The notes under the pieces are model-generated. The model worked only from the letters and a program-made list of their open reading frames with translations, was not told where the DNA came from and did not search any database. The position numbers and the translations under genes were made by a program. A DNA stretch of 64,000 nt from Apostichopus californicus (lineage: Eukaryota > Echinodermata > Holothuroidea > Aspidochirotida > Stichopodidae), in NCBI GenBank assembly GCA_020650975.1, contig JAIPMN010000207.1:1-64000 (forward strand). The letters run 5' to 3'. This document shows positions 1 through 11,723 of this stretch, one piece after another (the first letter of the stretch is position 1; each line of letters starts with the position of its first letter).

Positions 1-538
1 AAGAGTGAAATAATGAGTTTTGTGTTCTCTTTCTCTGAAGCCGTAGAGATTAAGGTATGAAGAAATGCTCTGAATGTGAAATGTATGAGAAAGTGTAGTT
101 CTCATCATACCTTCATCATGTACAGAATTATATGAGTGATTGTATTTCTCACAAATGATCAGAAACGAAGAGTGAAATAATGAGTTTTGTGTTCTCTTTC
201 TCTGAAGCCGTAGAGATTAAGGTATGAAGAAATGCTCTGAATGTGAAATGTATGAGAAAGTGTAGTTCTCATCATATCTTCATCATGTACAGAATTATAT
301 GAGCGATTGTATTTCTCACAAATGATCAGAAACGAAGAGTGAAATAATGAGTTTTGTGTTCTCTTTCTCTGAAGCCGTAGAGATTAAGGTATGAAGAAAT
401 GCTCTGAATGTGAAATGTATGAGAAAGTGTAGTTCTCATCATACCTTCATCATGTACAGAATTATATGAGTTATTGTATTTCTCATGAATGATCAGAAAC
501 GAAGAGTGAAATATGAGTTTTGTGTTGTCTTTCTCTGT
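1..538. repeat. 167-bp tandem satellite-like array, 3.2 copies
   Basis: A unit beginning AAGAGTGAAAT starts at 1, 168, 335 and 502, so the period is exactly 167 bp. The first three copies are complete and nearly identical, with only a few substitutions (for example CATACC against CATATC, and GAGTGATTG against GAGCGATTG). The fourth breaks off near 538 after AAGAGTGAAATATGAGTTT, where it also lacks two bases. The array begins at base 1, so it must continue to the left. The short frame on the minus strand here is only repeat sequence. High identity between copies suggests recent amplification or homogenisation. Confidence 0.95.
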
Positions 539-1614
539 TTGCCTATAGATACCTTTAAAGTAGCAATGATGTAACTGCATAATATTTCAGACCAATAGAC
601 AAGATTCCATTGTAAGGTATCCAGCGGTATAAGTTGCACAGATCAAATTCAGATCAAATCCGTAGCAAGAAGATAGCAAAGTAATTTGTGTCTTTCGCAA
701 TGATTGTTTGATTTGGGCCGTGAAAAACTGGTCATTTGCGATATTTTTTTGGCGCGATATCATTTTGAGATTTTTCTTTGGTTAATTTAGATGAGAGATT
801 TATTATCGGAAAGGTCGAGTGTGAGTCTTGGTCATTAGCATACTTGTCAGTTTCATCTCTCGTCTGTCTCTTCACGACCAATCTCTTCACAGAAGAGGAA
901 TTCCTGGTAGAATCTTCAGAACGACAAAATGGTCCTCAGATTAAAGACAGGAGACACGAAATGAGTTCCTGTTAACTTGAAAATTTTACTGAAATTAATT
1001 TTGACTTTACATGAAGTAACGACATAGTGCAATCCAAAAAATAAAGTGATACGTCCTACCAGTCTAGTAAAGTGGGAACACCTTGTGGGAAGCCTGATCG
1101 TCAAAAATCTTCTTTTCTCAATGTATAGAGTTGTCAAAACATTTCTTCTCTGATATCGAAATCAATAATTTCCTATTTTAACCGAGGAGTTGATTCTATA
1201 TGATAGATACTTCCTGATTAGTCAGTAACGTGTGTGTTACATTTCTTGGTTTCTCTGTTCTCAAAGCCCGCAGCCAAACCTCGAGTCTCTCCGTTCCATC
1301 GCATCATCAGTCAGTGCTTCGAGCCTCATCTGCACATCTATATCGAATCCCAAGATAGGTAAGATATCTAGGTAACAGGGTTCTCGTTTCTTACTCCTTT
1401 TTTTGGTAAGTAATACGGGAATTCTGTGTATGCTGTTCTGTCGTGAAAAATTTGCAAGTTAACGTTTTCCTTTCGGTATTAACCAAAGAAAAGAATGGAG
1501 AAAGAAGAGGAGGAGATAGACAGATAACACTAAGAATAAGAATAAGTAGCTTGCCCCCCCACCCCTCCTCCTCAACCACCCACCTCGCCCCTGCCCCACC
1601 CAAGAAAAATAATC
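539..1614. other. Non-coding stretch with a C-rich tract
   Basis: No convincing exon is seen. The end (about 1553-1602) is strongly C-rich on the plus strand and directly precedes the LINE tail. A segment near 1260-1367 has a donor-like AGGTAAG and somewhat higher GC, but its translations match nothing I recognise. The stretch is presumably intron or 5' flank of the phosphodiesterase gene. Confidence 0.5.
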
Positions 1615-2002
1615 CCTAAGGATTTCTTTTAAAATACTTCTTCTCACCTTTTGTGCTCATCATCTGGAACAGCCTGTGTACCTGTCGCAACTTCTCTTGC
1701 CATATATTCCAACTCGCACACTTCGTTCCTCCAACAAACTGTATTTAACTGTTCCTAAACCATGCTTGAAGACCTATGGTTACAGAAGCTTCTTATACTC
1801 TGGCTCTTATCTCTGGAACAAGTTACCAGATCACATTGGAACATGCTCTAAACTTTCTACATTCAAAAGTCTACTTAAGACCCATCTTTTCACTTGTTCT
1901 TTTGTAAATTAATCTGCTTTCTTTGTAATGCGCCTTGAGCAGTGGCTTTTGTCTACTGATTTGGGGTTAATAAGTCTCATTTATTATTATTATTATTATT
2001 TT
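1615..2002 (+). mobile_element. 5'-truncated CR1/L2-like LINE, 3' end
   Basis: The frame running through 1619-1909 reads RISFKILLLTF, then LLPYIPTRTLRSSNK, then KTYGYRSFLYSGSYLWNKLP, then FKSLLKTHLF, and stops. This is the familiar C-terminal tail of reverse transcriptases of CR1/L2/Rex-type non-LTR retrotransposons (pattern PTRxLRSSxxLLxVPxxxLKTYGDRAFSxxxPxLWNxLP). After the stop comes a short 3' UTR with GCGCCTTGAGCA and then an (ATT)n tail at about 1980-2002, both typical of this group. Upstream the frame is closed by TAA at 1610-1612 and the homology ends, so the insertion is a short 5'-truncated copy of under 400 bp. It carries no RT catalytic motif or endonuclease and is inert. The exact clade is uncertain. 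Confidence 0.85.
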
Positions 2003-3334
2003 GTATGTAACTAGGACAGTCTCTAGTTTGTTCAATGTAGTACTAAAAGCATAGGCATTGTAAAGTCAAGCACATCTGGTGTCATCGAATATCCTATAAT
2101 CGATACCAACACAGCCCCTTTTCAGGAGCAGTCCTTTCAGAAAGCATCTTGTCATCTTCCTCTTTGTTGATTTATATTCAAGATTACAGTAGAAGCAAGG
2201 TGGGAGCTGAGATTAACCCATTCAGATTGATCTATATAGGCTGATGTTATAGCTCTCTGTAGTCCTCGGTTTTTGAAAAATGATGATTATAAGCTTACTT
2301 TCTGTAGGGATAGAATTACTGAATTGCATTCAAAGAAGCACATGACTTAAACAATAGTACAATTTTAACTTGCCTTCATTGTCCCGGTATTGAAAAGCAT
2401 ATACAGTGCATTCAAAAGTTTCGGAGCATTATCTTCCGATAAGGTGGTGTTGACTTATCAGTGAATTATTGATTAGAGAATTACCTTGAAATTGCTCATG
2501 AATATGACAGTTGTGTGTAATATCCAGGGAATTATTTAGTGTTCTAAATTTGAGTAGCAGGTTTGAAGATTCTAACTCTTGTCATTTGTAAAATTGTGTG
2601 GTTCTTGTGTATTAAAAAAAAACAAACTGAAATACATGTTTGGATTTGCATTTTGCATAGTATTTTGCGATGCGATATTTGATAAATTATTCCCTGATAT
2701 CTAGAAACTTGTCATAAACAATTGAAGATTTATTCAGAAAGACAAAATACATGTCAAGGCTTACAAGAAGGGAAAGTTGTACACCTTTGTTGATATGACA
2801 TTATTTTCAATGAAATGTGGCTCAGCTAGTCAAACTGTTGAACCTCATTGTTAATATGGGATGTCAATACTGATAAGTGTTATGAAAATGTGTTAAGGTT
2901 AACACAAAAGCTGCTATAAAAGATTAATTTAAGCAAAATATTAATTATGATTAATTTTTACCATCAACAGATAAATACCATCAATTTCAATAAGAGGTAA
3001 GAGCCTAATCAATCAATGTGGCTAGTTTAGTATGTTACACATTAAATCAGTTTCTTCACACAAAAAAAAAAAACAGTGACAAAAAGAAAAGATAAGATGT
3101 TTACATGTCTCATTAATATTAAGAGATATATCAGAGTGTGTAAACCAAAACAACCAATCAGACCTTGACTGAGAATCTGACATGATTGTCAACTTTATGC
3201 TACTTAAAAGAGCCTTCTAACAGACTTTAAAGTAAATTTGTAAGTATCAGTGAAAGCCCAAATTGATGTAGATAGATGACTCCCATCAGGCACTATGTAA
3301 ATTGTTATATAATGTACGGTTATGACATATCAGC
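2003..3334. other. Non-coding, nothing recognised
   Basis: AT-rich sequence with short A-runs (for example near 2614 and 3061). I see no exon, RNA gene or clear repeat. It is probably intron of the phosphodiesterase gene or its upstream flank. Confidence 0.5.
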
Positions 3335-3342
3335 ACTTAAGA

Positions 3343-3710
3343 CAGGGTTTCCTAACATTATCCCCAAACGAACCCCCTGTGGATGTCAGAGTTGTCCACG
3401 AACCCCCAACTTTTCGAGACACGATCTGAGTCATTATTATACTATAATACGCATAACAGCCTGTGTCTGTTTCATAATTCAGTTATTTATCACTTGCACT
3501 GTACGGTACTACTATGGCAACATATGCGTATGGAACGCGAAAAGAGTTTGTCGATAGGTACGACTTTTGTACATTACTAAATTATATGATATCAGATTTT
3601 AGTTCAACAAAAAGTACTCTAGTTTTGACTTTCAGAAACGTCTCACGAACCCCCTGGGATGGACTCACGCACCCCCTGGGGGTTCATAAACCCCAGTTAG
3701 GGAACCCCTG
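3343..3710. mobile_element. hAT-type MITE with intact 8-bp target duplication
   Basis: The element is 368 bp. It starts CAGGGTTTCCTAAC and ends, read on the minus strand, CAGGGGTTCCCTAACTGGGG, giving imperfect terminal inverted repeats of about 14 bp with the CAGGG end usual for hAT transposons. Subterminal CCCCCTGGGGG-like and ACGAACCCCC blocks also resemble hAT non-autonomous elements. It is flanked on both sides by the identical 8-bp sequence ACTTAAGA (3335-3342 and 3711-3718), and 8 bp is the hAT duplication length. There is no transposase frame inside, so it would have been moved in trans. Open frames here are chance frames. Confidence 0.88.
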
Positions 3711-3718
3711 ACTTAAGA

Positions 3719-4919
3719 TATGTCCCATTCTTCAGTGTGACTTTCCACAAACCAAGTTTGCACAAACTTAGCTGCAACAGAAAAATACTGAACCTGTGAG
3801 ACAATCCCTAGTTCAGTAAACAGCAAAATTGTACCCAATCGTATCAAGCAGAGACCATATACTGTAGCTTGATAAATCTTTAGAAAAAATATATACAAAG
3901 AAGATCACCATGCCAGAAAGAAATATCAAACCTACTTAGCATTTATATGAGGGTTGTCCATATTGTAGGTAGCACTGAAATAGACCCACATCTAGGCTGA
4001 AGTAATATCTGGTTGAAACTAATATTTAATAACAAATGTATGTGTACATATGTAATTGTACACTCAAACACAATCATAATAGATCTATGTTGTTATGGTT
4101 CTGTAAACATGTTTTTAACAATGGTAGACTTAGTTAGAAAGACAATCATTGTAACGATGTCACTTAGTTTGCTAGAGCTCTTCTTAAAGTTACGGTTGTT
4201 TGAAGCTCTCTTTAATACCAGTCTCCATGTCTGCTTAATTGCACTTCCCTCTACATTACGGTATAATTAGTAGGATATGTTTTAGCACTGTGCCACGTTT
4301 CAATCCACATCCCCAGATCCATTAATCCACTTTGTCTTCCTTCCAAATCTACCACTCTCTGAAGCCAAATACGGACTCTCTGCATCGTCATTCAATAGTC
4401 ATGAAAAGCACCACAAGCTTGCACTGAAGAAAGGTATTTTACATCAATGACTATGTCCCCCAAAGACACCTCAAGTCCTACTTTTCTTTCAAACTTTGTG
4501 CAATGACTAGATAGATTATATTTTTAATGTATTTTTCCTTCCAAACTGGGAAAACACTGCATTTTAAACTTCCTCAATTCTAGCTAGCATCAGTGCTTCC
4601 GACCTTACCCTACACGAGAGGCGTAATGTAGAGAGAAGTACATAAAAGCGTTCCAATCGATGGGATGTTCATTAAACTACTTTCTTGAGAGAATCTAGTG
4701 GTTTGTAATCTTGAACTGGATGCAAGGGTGGACGTGTTAGTCTGTATCCTCTGTATCCAGTTCCATTGCTTGTTGCAATGAAAGGTGTGTTGACAGTTAT
4801 AGTTTGTCAAATATTACTTTTCTTGTTAGTTAAAAGTGGTAACTACAATTTCACAATGTAAGCTTTTGGAAGAGGCACTCTCTATTAGAAAGATGCGCAT
4901 GTGGTTTATAAACCAACAA
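3719..4919. other. Non-coding, nothing firm
   Basis: AT-rich, no exon seen. About 4310-4400 has a stretch (CTTCCTTCCAAATCTACCA and CTCTGAAGCC) that may be a badly decayed family-1 dispersed repeat, but I do not count it as a copy. Confidence 0.4.
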
Positions 4920-5475
4920 TTAAGGAGACACAAAGCCAACCGTAATTATTAGTCTTAAAGTTATAAAGATAAACCAACATGAACATTTTCCCGAAACAAC
5001 AAAGAAATTCTTGATTCTATTTGGGAGGTATCTCAGATTGAATGTTTTTTTCACACACAAGGCAGAAGACTTGATCAAGTCTAAATAAAATATCCTTGTG
5101 CCACATGTGATTCAACTTTTTATGTTTTTCTTGATAAATTACAATATTTATTTTCTGGAATGGACAAGGATGTTTTGCAAATGAGTAATTTAAATGATTG
5201 ACCTTCTTTACAAGATCTAATGATGGCATTGGTTTTCAGTGTCTACACTGTTAGCATTCTACCTTGAAATTGTGCAAAGAAAGCAAAGAGATAGTAAAAG
5301 GTTTCAGATCCTAGTGACACTATGATATCACAAATATTTACAAAAGGAGAGACACAACTTTTAAACATGCATGTCTCCTAAACCAACAATGTTTTTCTTA
5401 CCTGTTAGGGTGAGTTGTATTTCACAAAGATCACTGTGAGCATAAGCCAAATATGACTTTATATGTCTCCTTTAA
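4920..5475. mobile_element. Miniature inverted-repeat element, GGAGACA family, copy 1
   Basis: The left end reads TTAAGGAGACACAAAGCC and the right end, on the minus strand, TTAAAGGAGACATATAAAG, so the ends are inverted repeats of GGAGACA next to TTAA-like bases. The interior is colinear with 18872-19317: shared blocks include GAGGTAT, TTGAGCAAGTC (here TTGATCAAGTC), TTTTTCTT, TTTTGCAAAT, TACCTTGAAA and TTTCAGATC, in the same order. At 5342-5378 it holds a further small GGAGA/TCTCC inverted pair. There is no coding potential. TTAA at the ends could mean a TTAA-duplicating (piggyBac-like) mover, which is inference. Confidence 0.6.
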
Positions 5476-5935
5476 AGCAAAAGGGCAGTACTTGTTATTT
5501 TCACTAGACCATTATTATTATCTAAGATTTAAAGTGGCACCGCTAATCATGCATAGGATAATTAATGACAAGCCAGTCCTTTTCATGAGTGTAGTTTTAC
5601 TTTAATAGGTCTTTTCAATTGGAATATTTTTTTTTTGCATGTTTTTTTCAAAAGTCAGCCTTCCACTGTGATAATGTAGAAGTACAGTACACAGTAGTTA
5701 TTTTGAATGTTTTGAATATTTTGAATGTTTTGGATAGCTTTTTTCCCCTCACAGTGTTTGTTAACATTATTACTGATGCAGAATGTGACACTTGGGTGGA
5801 TTTTTCTTCAGGAAGCATGAATAATTTAATGCATTTAGTTGATTGATTATAAACCTGATGACGTACAAAGAATATATCATATATCAAACTTGTTTTGCCA
5901 GAAATAGATGTGAGTGTTGACTTTGCTCCCTAATC

Positions 5936-6130
5936 TTACCTGTTCCTTCACAACTGAAGCACTCTGGAAAAATCTTCAGTTACTTTATTCCGCTCTTGAT
6001 TGTCTACTGTACATACTGTATGAACCCAAATCTACTAACTGGTAACTTTTTTTGCACTGCGCCCTCATTCATACTTTAAGTGCATCACCCTCTTCCTTCG
6101 AAAACTACCATTCAGAAGTCCTAAAGCACG
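5936..6130 (+). repeat. Dispersed repeat family 1, copy
   Basis: This copy opens with CTTACCTGTTCC. It carries ACTGGTAAC, then TTGCACTGCGCCC, then the distal block CTACCATTCAGAAGTCCTA. The same boxes recur in the same order at about ten other places in the window. The middle is diverged. Confidence 0.6.
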
Positions 6131-6202
6131 TTTTTTGACTAGGATTTTTATGCATCTGAATCTGCTAACTGTGTTTATATTCTCAGTGGAAGCTATTGAA
6201 TT

Positions 6203-6390
6203 TACTTTGCTCCTCACTTTCATGTTTCCCCACCACCTTAGCACTCACGTTCTACCGTGCCTAGAACGAACTGGTAATCTTTTAACACTGTGCACCCTTT
6301 ATGACCAGACCCCTCCTGTCAATGCCCTTCCTTCTCATTCTAACACCCTAAGTGCCTAGACGTCCGTTTTGTGTGTGGAATTATTCCTAC
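6203..6390 (+). repeat. Dispersed repeat family 1, well-preserved copy
   Basis: The block TTCTACCGTGCCTAGAACGA, ACTGGTAATCTTTTAACACT, then GACCAG..CCTCCTGTCAATG..CCTTCCTTCTCATTCTA matches the 19741-19960 copy closely and colinearly. It lies directly downstream of another copy (5936-6130). Open frames through it are chance. Confidence 0.7.
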
Positions 6391-6411
6391 CTTCAATTTG
6401 TTTGGAACTGG

Positions 6412-6470
6412 GGAGACAGGTAAGCTTGTCATTCGTAAAGATCCAAACCAGTAAGATTTTTGAATTTTCT
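6412..6470 (-). repeat. Dispersed repeat family 1, partial inverted copy
   Basis: It reads GGAGACAGGTAAG on the plus strand, the reverse complement of the family head box, followed by TCATTCGTAAA and AACCAGTAAG. The same order is found at 6595-6655 and 37644-37705. Confidence 0.5.
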
Positions 6471-6520
6471 GGACGTCAGTCCTCTTCTAGGGTCACTGAG
6501 GGTTTATAGTTTATAGTAAG

Positions 6521-6582
6521 CAAGAGTTTATAGGCAAGCAAGAGCAGAGTGCAAGAGTTTATAGGCAAGCAAGAGCAGAGTG
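6521..6582. repeat. 31-bp tandem duplication, two copies
   Basis: A 31-bp unit starting CAAGAGTTTATAGGCAAGCA occurs at 6521-6551 and is repeated exactly at 6552-6582. A shorter related piece (GTTTATAGTAAGCAAGAG) lies just before it. It sits between two inverted partial family-1 repeats. Confidence 0.9.
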
Positions 6583-6594
6583 CATGTATGTAAA

Positions 6595-6655
6595 GGAGAC
6601 AGGTAAGTTTCATCATTCATAAATACATAACCAGTAAGTTTTGCGATTTCACAAA
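6595..6655 (-). repeat. Dispersed repeat family 1, partial inverted copy
   Basis: It reads GGAGACAGGTAAG, then CATCATTCATAAATACA, then AACCAGTAAG on the plus strand, which is the head half of family 1 in reverse. It lies 183 bp after a similar copy at 6412, with the 31-bp duplication between them. Confidence 0.5.
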
Positions 6656-9600
6656 ACATTTGAGAACTGTTGGTAACAATGCCATGAGAAGTGGGTGGAA
6701 TGGGTGGTGTGGTGGAAATATTTGGGAAAAAGTTGGAGTACTTAGGCAATTATAGCTAGGCATCATACACTATTACACTATATAGCAGGGGAAACACTGA
6801 TGAAAAACAAAACAAAACATGTTATTCACAATGTTATTTTGATGCAGTCATGTCACTTGTCAGGTATCTTTGCTTGTGTATATATAGTTAAAACAGAATT
6901 TTTCTTCCTGGTAATATATTCTACTCTGGAATTAATCCTTTTCAAGTAAACTGAAACGCACATTTAGGTCATTCTTATTTATGTTGAACTAGTTTGAGTC
7001 TTTAAGATAACAATATATATGTCATTGATTCAAATAAAAACAAAACCACATTGGGTATTGTTTTTCAGAGCAACTTAATTGTTTAAGATATGTTTGTTGA
7101 CTTTACCTCTTTAGTCACTGAGCGGAAAGCAGCTCACTCGTTGCTGAGTTGCATTTCCTTACAAAATAATAACCTCATGGCATTAGTTCAATTAAGATTG
7201 GCTATTAGTGTTCTCGACTTTCTTGAAGAATAAGTATACATGGAGAATGTATTCAAATGAGTAAGTCGTACATAAATCTAATTAAGCCTTGTTTGAGTAG
7301 CATAGTGAAGTGTATATTAATTGAGTAGCTCAGATCATGTAGGCCTTTTCATAGCATCATTTCCAGCAGGTAGTATATAGTTACATGAACAACTGTCTGG
7401 TCAGGATTGTTTAGCGGGTCATTAAATAATCAAGTCATTTATTTTGTTTAAGTTCATTATTTTACAAGACTGATACTGGAGTATGTTCAAGTCTAATGTT
7501 TTTCTCTTGAAATGAAAGAAAACAAAACAATAAAAATAATTTTTTTTTTGTGTATCATAGATCTGTAAGATTACAACATTCACTCTTACTGGTTTCTTTC
7601 CTGTAGATTCTGTTGGATATCAGTGTGGCATTAAAACTCCATTCTCCTGCATCACCCATTATAGCTGAAGTAATACTCTAGCAGAGTATTTTAAGCCGAA
7701 TTAATTGCAGCAATTAGTTGTTGTTTCAACCAACAAGACTGGTAGTAAAGTTCCTACCATTATTATTCTTGTATTATTCTTGTATTAAGCGTAACTAAGT
7801 CTTTACCAATGATTGATTGTGACACTTGGTATGTTTGGTAAATATGTAAACTATGCTACTACTGAATTGCCCCCAGTGAGAACCATCTTCAGTTGAAAGC
7901 AACCCCACCGTTACCAGCTGTAAGTTCAGGTGATTGGGACTGTTTGTCTCAAGGCAATTGTTTCAATTGTTTTTTTTTTTAAATTCCTTTACATCGCTGG
8001 CTCCTCTATATACTGCTCATGAAATTTTGATTGGAGGCAAATTAATTTTTTTATTTTCCTCCAAGGAATAGAAAAGATATTGAGGTGTATCATTAAACTG
8101 TTTGCCTTGGGTAGTGGAGCTTGAGCTAAAAGAATCCTGTTTGGAATATTATGAATAGCCAAAGGGCATGGTTATAACAAGCAAATTAGCATGTCAGATG
8201 ATGGCCGCAGCCAAACCGAACGCTGTTATTGCTGACTGGTAGAGTCATTCCGTCTGAATCAGAGATGCAGAAAATAAGCCACCAGCTTGAGAGCTTACCT
8301 ACACTGAACTTGAGAAATTGGATTTCCAGACAAGAATACATTTGGGGATAGGAGACACCTGGTGGATATATTGCTTTGAAAAGTTTCATGACAGACCAGG
8401 GTTCCCATGTGATATACTAAAGGTTTTAATTCTTTCTCATGATCTGTCAGATGTATTAAATACTGGAAAATTGTCACAAACATTTTGAAAGAAAACAGTA
8501 TATGGCAAGGGGTTGAGGATATTGGTATTGGGGCGTAGTGATGCTATTAGGTTTTAGTATATGACGATCATGAAATACTGTTATGGAACAAGACAATTTA
8601 TCTCTCTAGTTTGAGTTTTTAAGTAATGCTTGCCAAAAGTGGGATTTGCTGCATGCATGGTAATATTATAAAAGCACAAGAGAATAGAATGTAAATTATA
8701 TGCATGTATATGAAAACTTTAAAGGATGACCTTTAGGCACAAAATTAAATTTAGACCATTAAAACACACAGCTATCAGTCCAGGTTGGGTTTCTAAAACA
8801 CTTGTAATTTTTGAGAACTGACCAGTTAAATGAAGTGATGTTCATCAATTAGATCCTTGAGTCTAATATATAGACCATTAGGTCAGTTTCTCAGATGCAT
8901 TACAAAGCTCAATAGGAAAACGAGAATTTAATGGCCTCAAACGGAATGTTAACAACACTTTACAAATACTTCAAGGACAGACGTAGTTGAATTTCATCAT
9001 TCAAGGATGTTATATTTTTGAAAGAACATGCTTTATATGAGTTTATTAAAATTAATAAAGCAATGGATTAACATTAGCATTTAGGCCTGCACTGAGGAGC
9101 TGATGTCATCATCTCTCAAACCTTAATGGAGCATTCCAGAGTAAGCTCTGGTAAATACCTTGAAAACATCCCCATGGATTCTATAGTGCAGTGTGGTACA
9201 TGTGTTTATTGCAGCGTATTTTAGTGATACACAATCTTGTTGTTTCTGTTCTCCTCTCCATACTTAACTTAATATTAAAGTTACAAATTCAAATTCTTAT
9301 AGATGTCTATTCATTACAACTCCTCATCTTTGATAATGTGCAACTTGCAGTAGAAATAATTCAGATTAAAATAATAACTCTGTGAAAACCTGCATGTTCC
9401 TGATCAGTGAAAGCAATTATCTTTTTCATTCGAGTTGATCCTATATTAAAGGTACAGGTATTAGTATGCTTTTTTATATTTTTTTTATGATAAATTTCAA
9501 TATTATAGTAAAGTTATTGAAAGAACATTCTAACTAGAATGTTTCATAGAACATGACAGGATTGAGACCAAGGTTGAAGTGTGTGAAATGTTTGGCCTAA

Positions 9601-11564
9601 GGGATCATGTTGATCTGAAGTATAGTGCTACAGAACTTCGCCACTCTTGGAGCCGCCTTCTATGAGTTTTTGCAGGCACTTATCACCTATGGTCTTGCAT
9701 ATCTTTTAGGATCCTCATCGTTATGTTTATCATACAGTACCAAATTGTTATTCATTTTATTGAACACTTTTAGAAAAGGGACAAGATAGAACTATATGCA
9801 GAGATCTTGAAACATTCAAAGTGAACATCAACCGAATACTGGTGTTCCCTAACTTTTTCACATTTATTTTGTGACATTAATGCTGAAAGTAAGATGCTCA
9901 GACTATGACAACTTTATACATACATGTGATCATTTTAATTGTTAACAGGAATATATACATCACAACCGGTTTTTGTCAAATTTTACATTAAAACACAATA
10001 ATATTAGCAGTGAGAAATAACAAATGACCACCAGATGATAACAAGACAGAAGAATACACATCAAATTATTTCTTCCCTCTCCTTTGGTTTTGAATTAAAT
10101 TGATGATGCTGATGAAATAGTTTAAAAAAAAAAATTCAAACCTATTATGGGTGGAATGAAGAGATCTCCATCCCGAGATTCCAATATAACTGCTCTCATC
10201 CTTAGAGGCCTTTAAAGTGAACTGTTCTGTGATTAGAAGGTTCACAAAATTCCCAAGTGTCAGGAAAATGACATATTGGTTTAATACCTTTTTAGCAGCA
10301 GCCATATGCAATGCAAATTATCACATTGGTCTTTCACTTTTGTCATGAAATTTACTGAATGGTACAGTGGGTGGGTATTGTTGCATGAAGACTCCAAAAT
10401 TAAAATCAGAATAATTTAGGAGCACAGTTGGTTGATTTACTGGTTAATTACGGTCATACCTCATTAAGTCTGTTAGGTATCCAGTCAAATAATCTTGTCA
10501 AGGCTCTAGTGGTCATGAACTTTGTAGAAATTGTCATCCCATTTATGCAATTTTTATGCTTTTACTGCAATTTTTACCATTGCACTAATTTCTTTTCACC
10601 CTTTTGATTCTGCTTGTAAGCTAAAAGTTCTTTTAGTGTTTTAATATGTCATTGCTTGCATGTCTCACAAAAAAAAAAGGTGTGAGAGTCTTACAGCTTC
10701 CTCAAAAGAGTAGCAAAAAAACCAGCCAGAATGTAAAATCAGCCTGAATTTCTTAAAATTCAAATGTATTGGCCCACAGAAGGTTTAAAATCTATCAATG
10801 GAGATTTGTACTTAAAAGGGTTTGGTTTGGTTGACATTTTGGAAAGTTGCCGAATTTCCATGAATTATAACTTAAGCATGTGTATGTACACAGTTTAGCA
10901 TTTTCAGTTGTTACCTGTACGTTCTAACCAGGATGAAAAGGTCAAAAGATGCATAGCTAAAGGCATTAAAAGGATGAACGTTAGAATTTTTCATGAGCAG
11001 CCAAGTGTCTTTACACTTGAATTGTTGGCAAAATTTCCCTGTAATACATGCTGAACGAGATATTTAGCCATTTAGCGTCTGCCTCTGGCACTCATGGACA
11101 AGTACTTGCACGTGCAGGATAACATGAACCACCCTATATAGGAAACTATTTACGTCAATGTTCCTCTCTACCTCCTATCATATGTATGTATGTATGCATG
11201 TATATCTCTACCTCCCTACCTCTCTATCTCCTAGACTTGAACCCAGGTCGATGGCAAACAGCTTCTTCTTCCAAACCAAATGTGCTATTTTAGAAATGGT
11301 CAATATAGTTGTTACTGCGTTTCACATTAATTTGTACTGTTATTATGAGTCACAGGTTTGTTCTCTCTTCATTGTATGATACAGATGAAGCATAGCCCAG
11401 TGCACCATTCATCTCTTGTTGTTTGCAAAGAAGATGTTCACATCAATTAAACTTCACACATACTTAACAGAGTAACTGTCTCTTAATTGCCCTGTTTGTC
11501 AGACCTCTTTGCAAAGTTTGTGATTTAGATTTTTGGTTTACTTTGGGTCTGTTTTCTTTCACAG
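6656..11564. other. Intron upstream of the first visible PDE exon
   Basis: About 4.9 kb of AT-rich DNA without a recognisable exon. I looked for the expected preceding exon, which should end in phase 0 with a sequence like NI(A/P)DAY just before DPRF, and did not find it; it probably lies left of the window. A short TATG/TATC-rich microsatellite and CTACCTC repeats occur at about 11165-11230. Confidence 0.5.
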
Positions 11565-11723
11565 GATCCAAGGTTCAACCCACAAGTGGATAAGAAGACG
11601 GGTTATACTACGCACAGCATCCTCTGCATGCCAATTTGCAACCATGACGGCGACGTGGTGGGCGTGGCACAGGTCATCAATAAAGTAACAGGAGCACACG
11701 AGTTCTCGAACAAAGATGAGGAG
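11565..11723 (+). CDS. PDE11A: PDE11-like phosphodiesterase, internal exon (GAF-A, C-terminal half)
   Basis: This exon encodes 53 residues, [20 protein letters not shown] to FSNKDEE. The family is cyclic-nucleotide phosphodiesterases with tandem GAF domains (PDE5/6/11), which hydrolyse cGMP and, for PDE11, cAMP; the GAF pair is the allosteric sensor. [17 protein letters not shown] and the complete NKxnFx3DE signature (N39, K40, F47, D51, E52 of this exon) are present. That signature is tied to nucleotide-binding GAF domains in PDEs. The acceptor is a pyrimidine-rich TTTTCTTTCACAG and the donor is GAG/GTGAGA. Both borders are phase 0, and the product runs without a gap into the exon at 49502. 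From memory this segment resembles PDE5 about as well as PDE11; the third exon decides for PDE11. The gene is incomplete at both window ends. Confidence 0.9.

Noticed and set aside
1260-1367. Possible exon with a GATAGGTAAGA donor
   Set aside because: All frames were read; none gives PDE-like or other known protein sequence, and the acceptor is unclear.
3276-3711. Overlapping open frames of 65-93 codons
   Set aside because: They lie largely within the hAT MITE and follow its terminal sequences.
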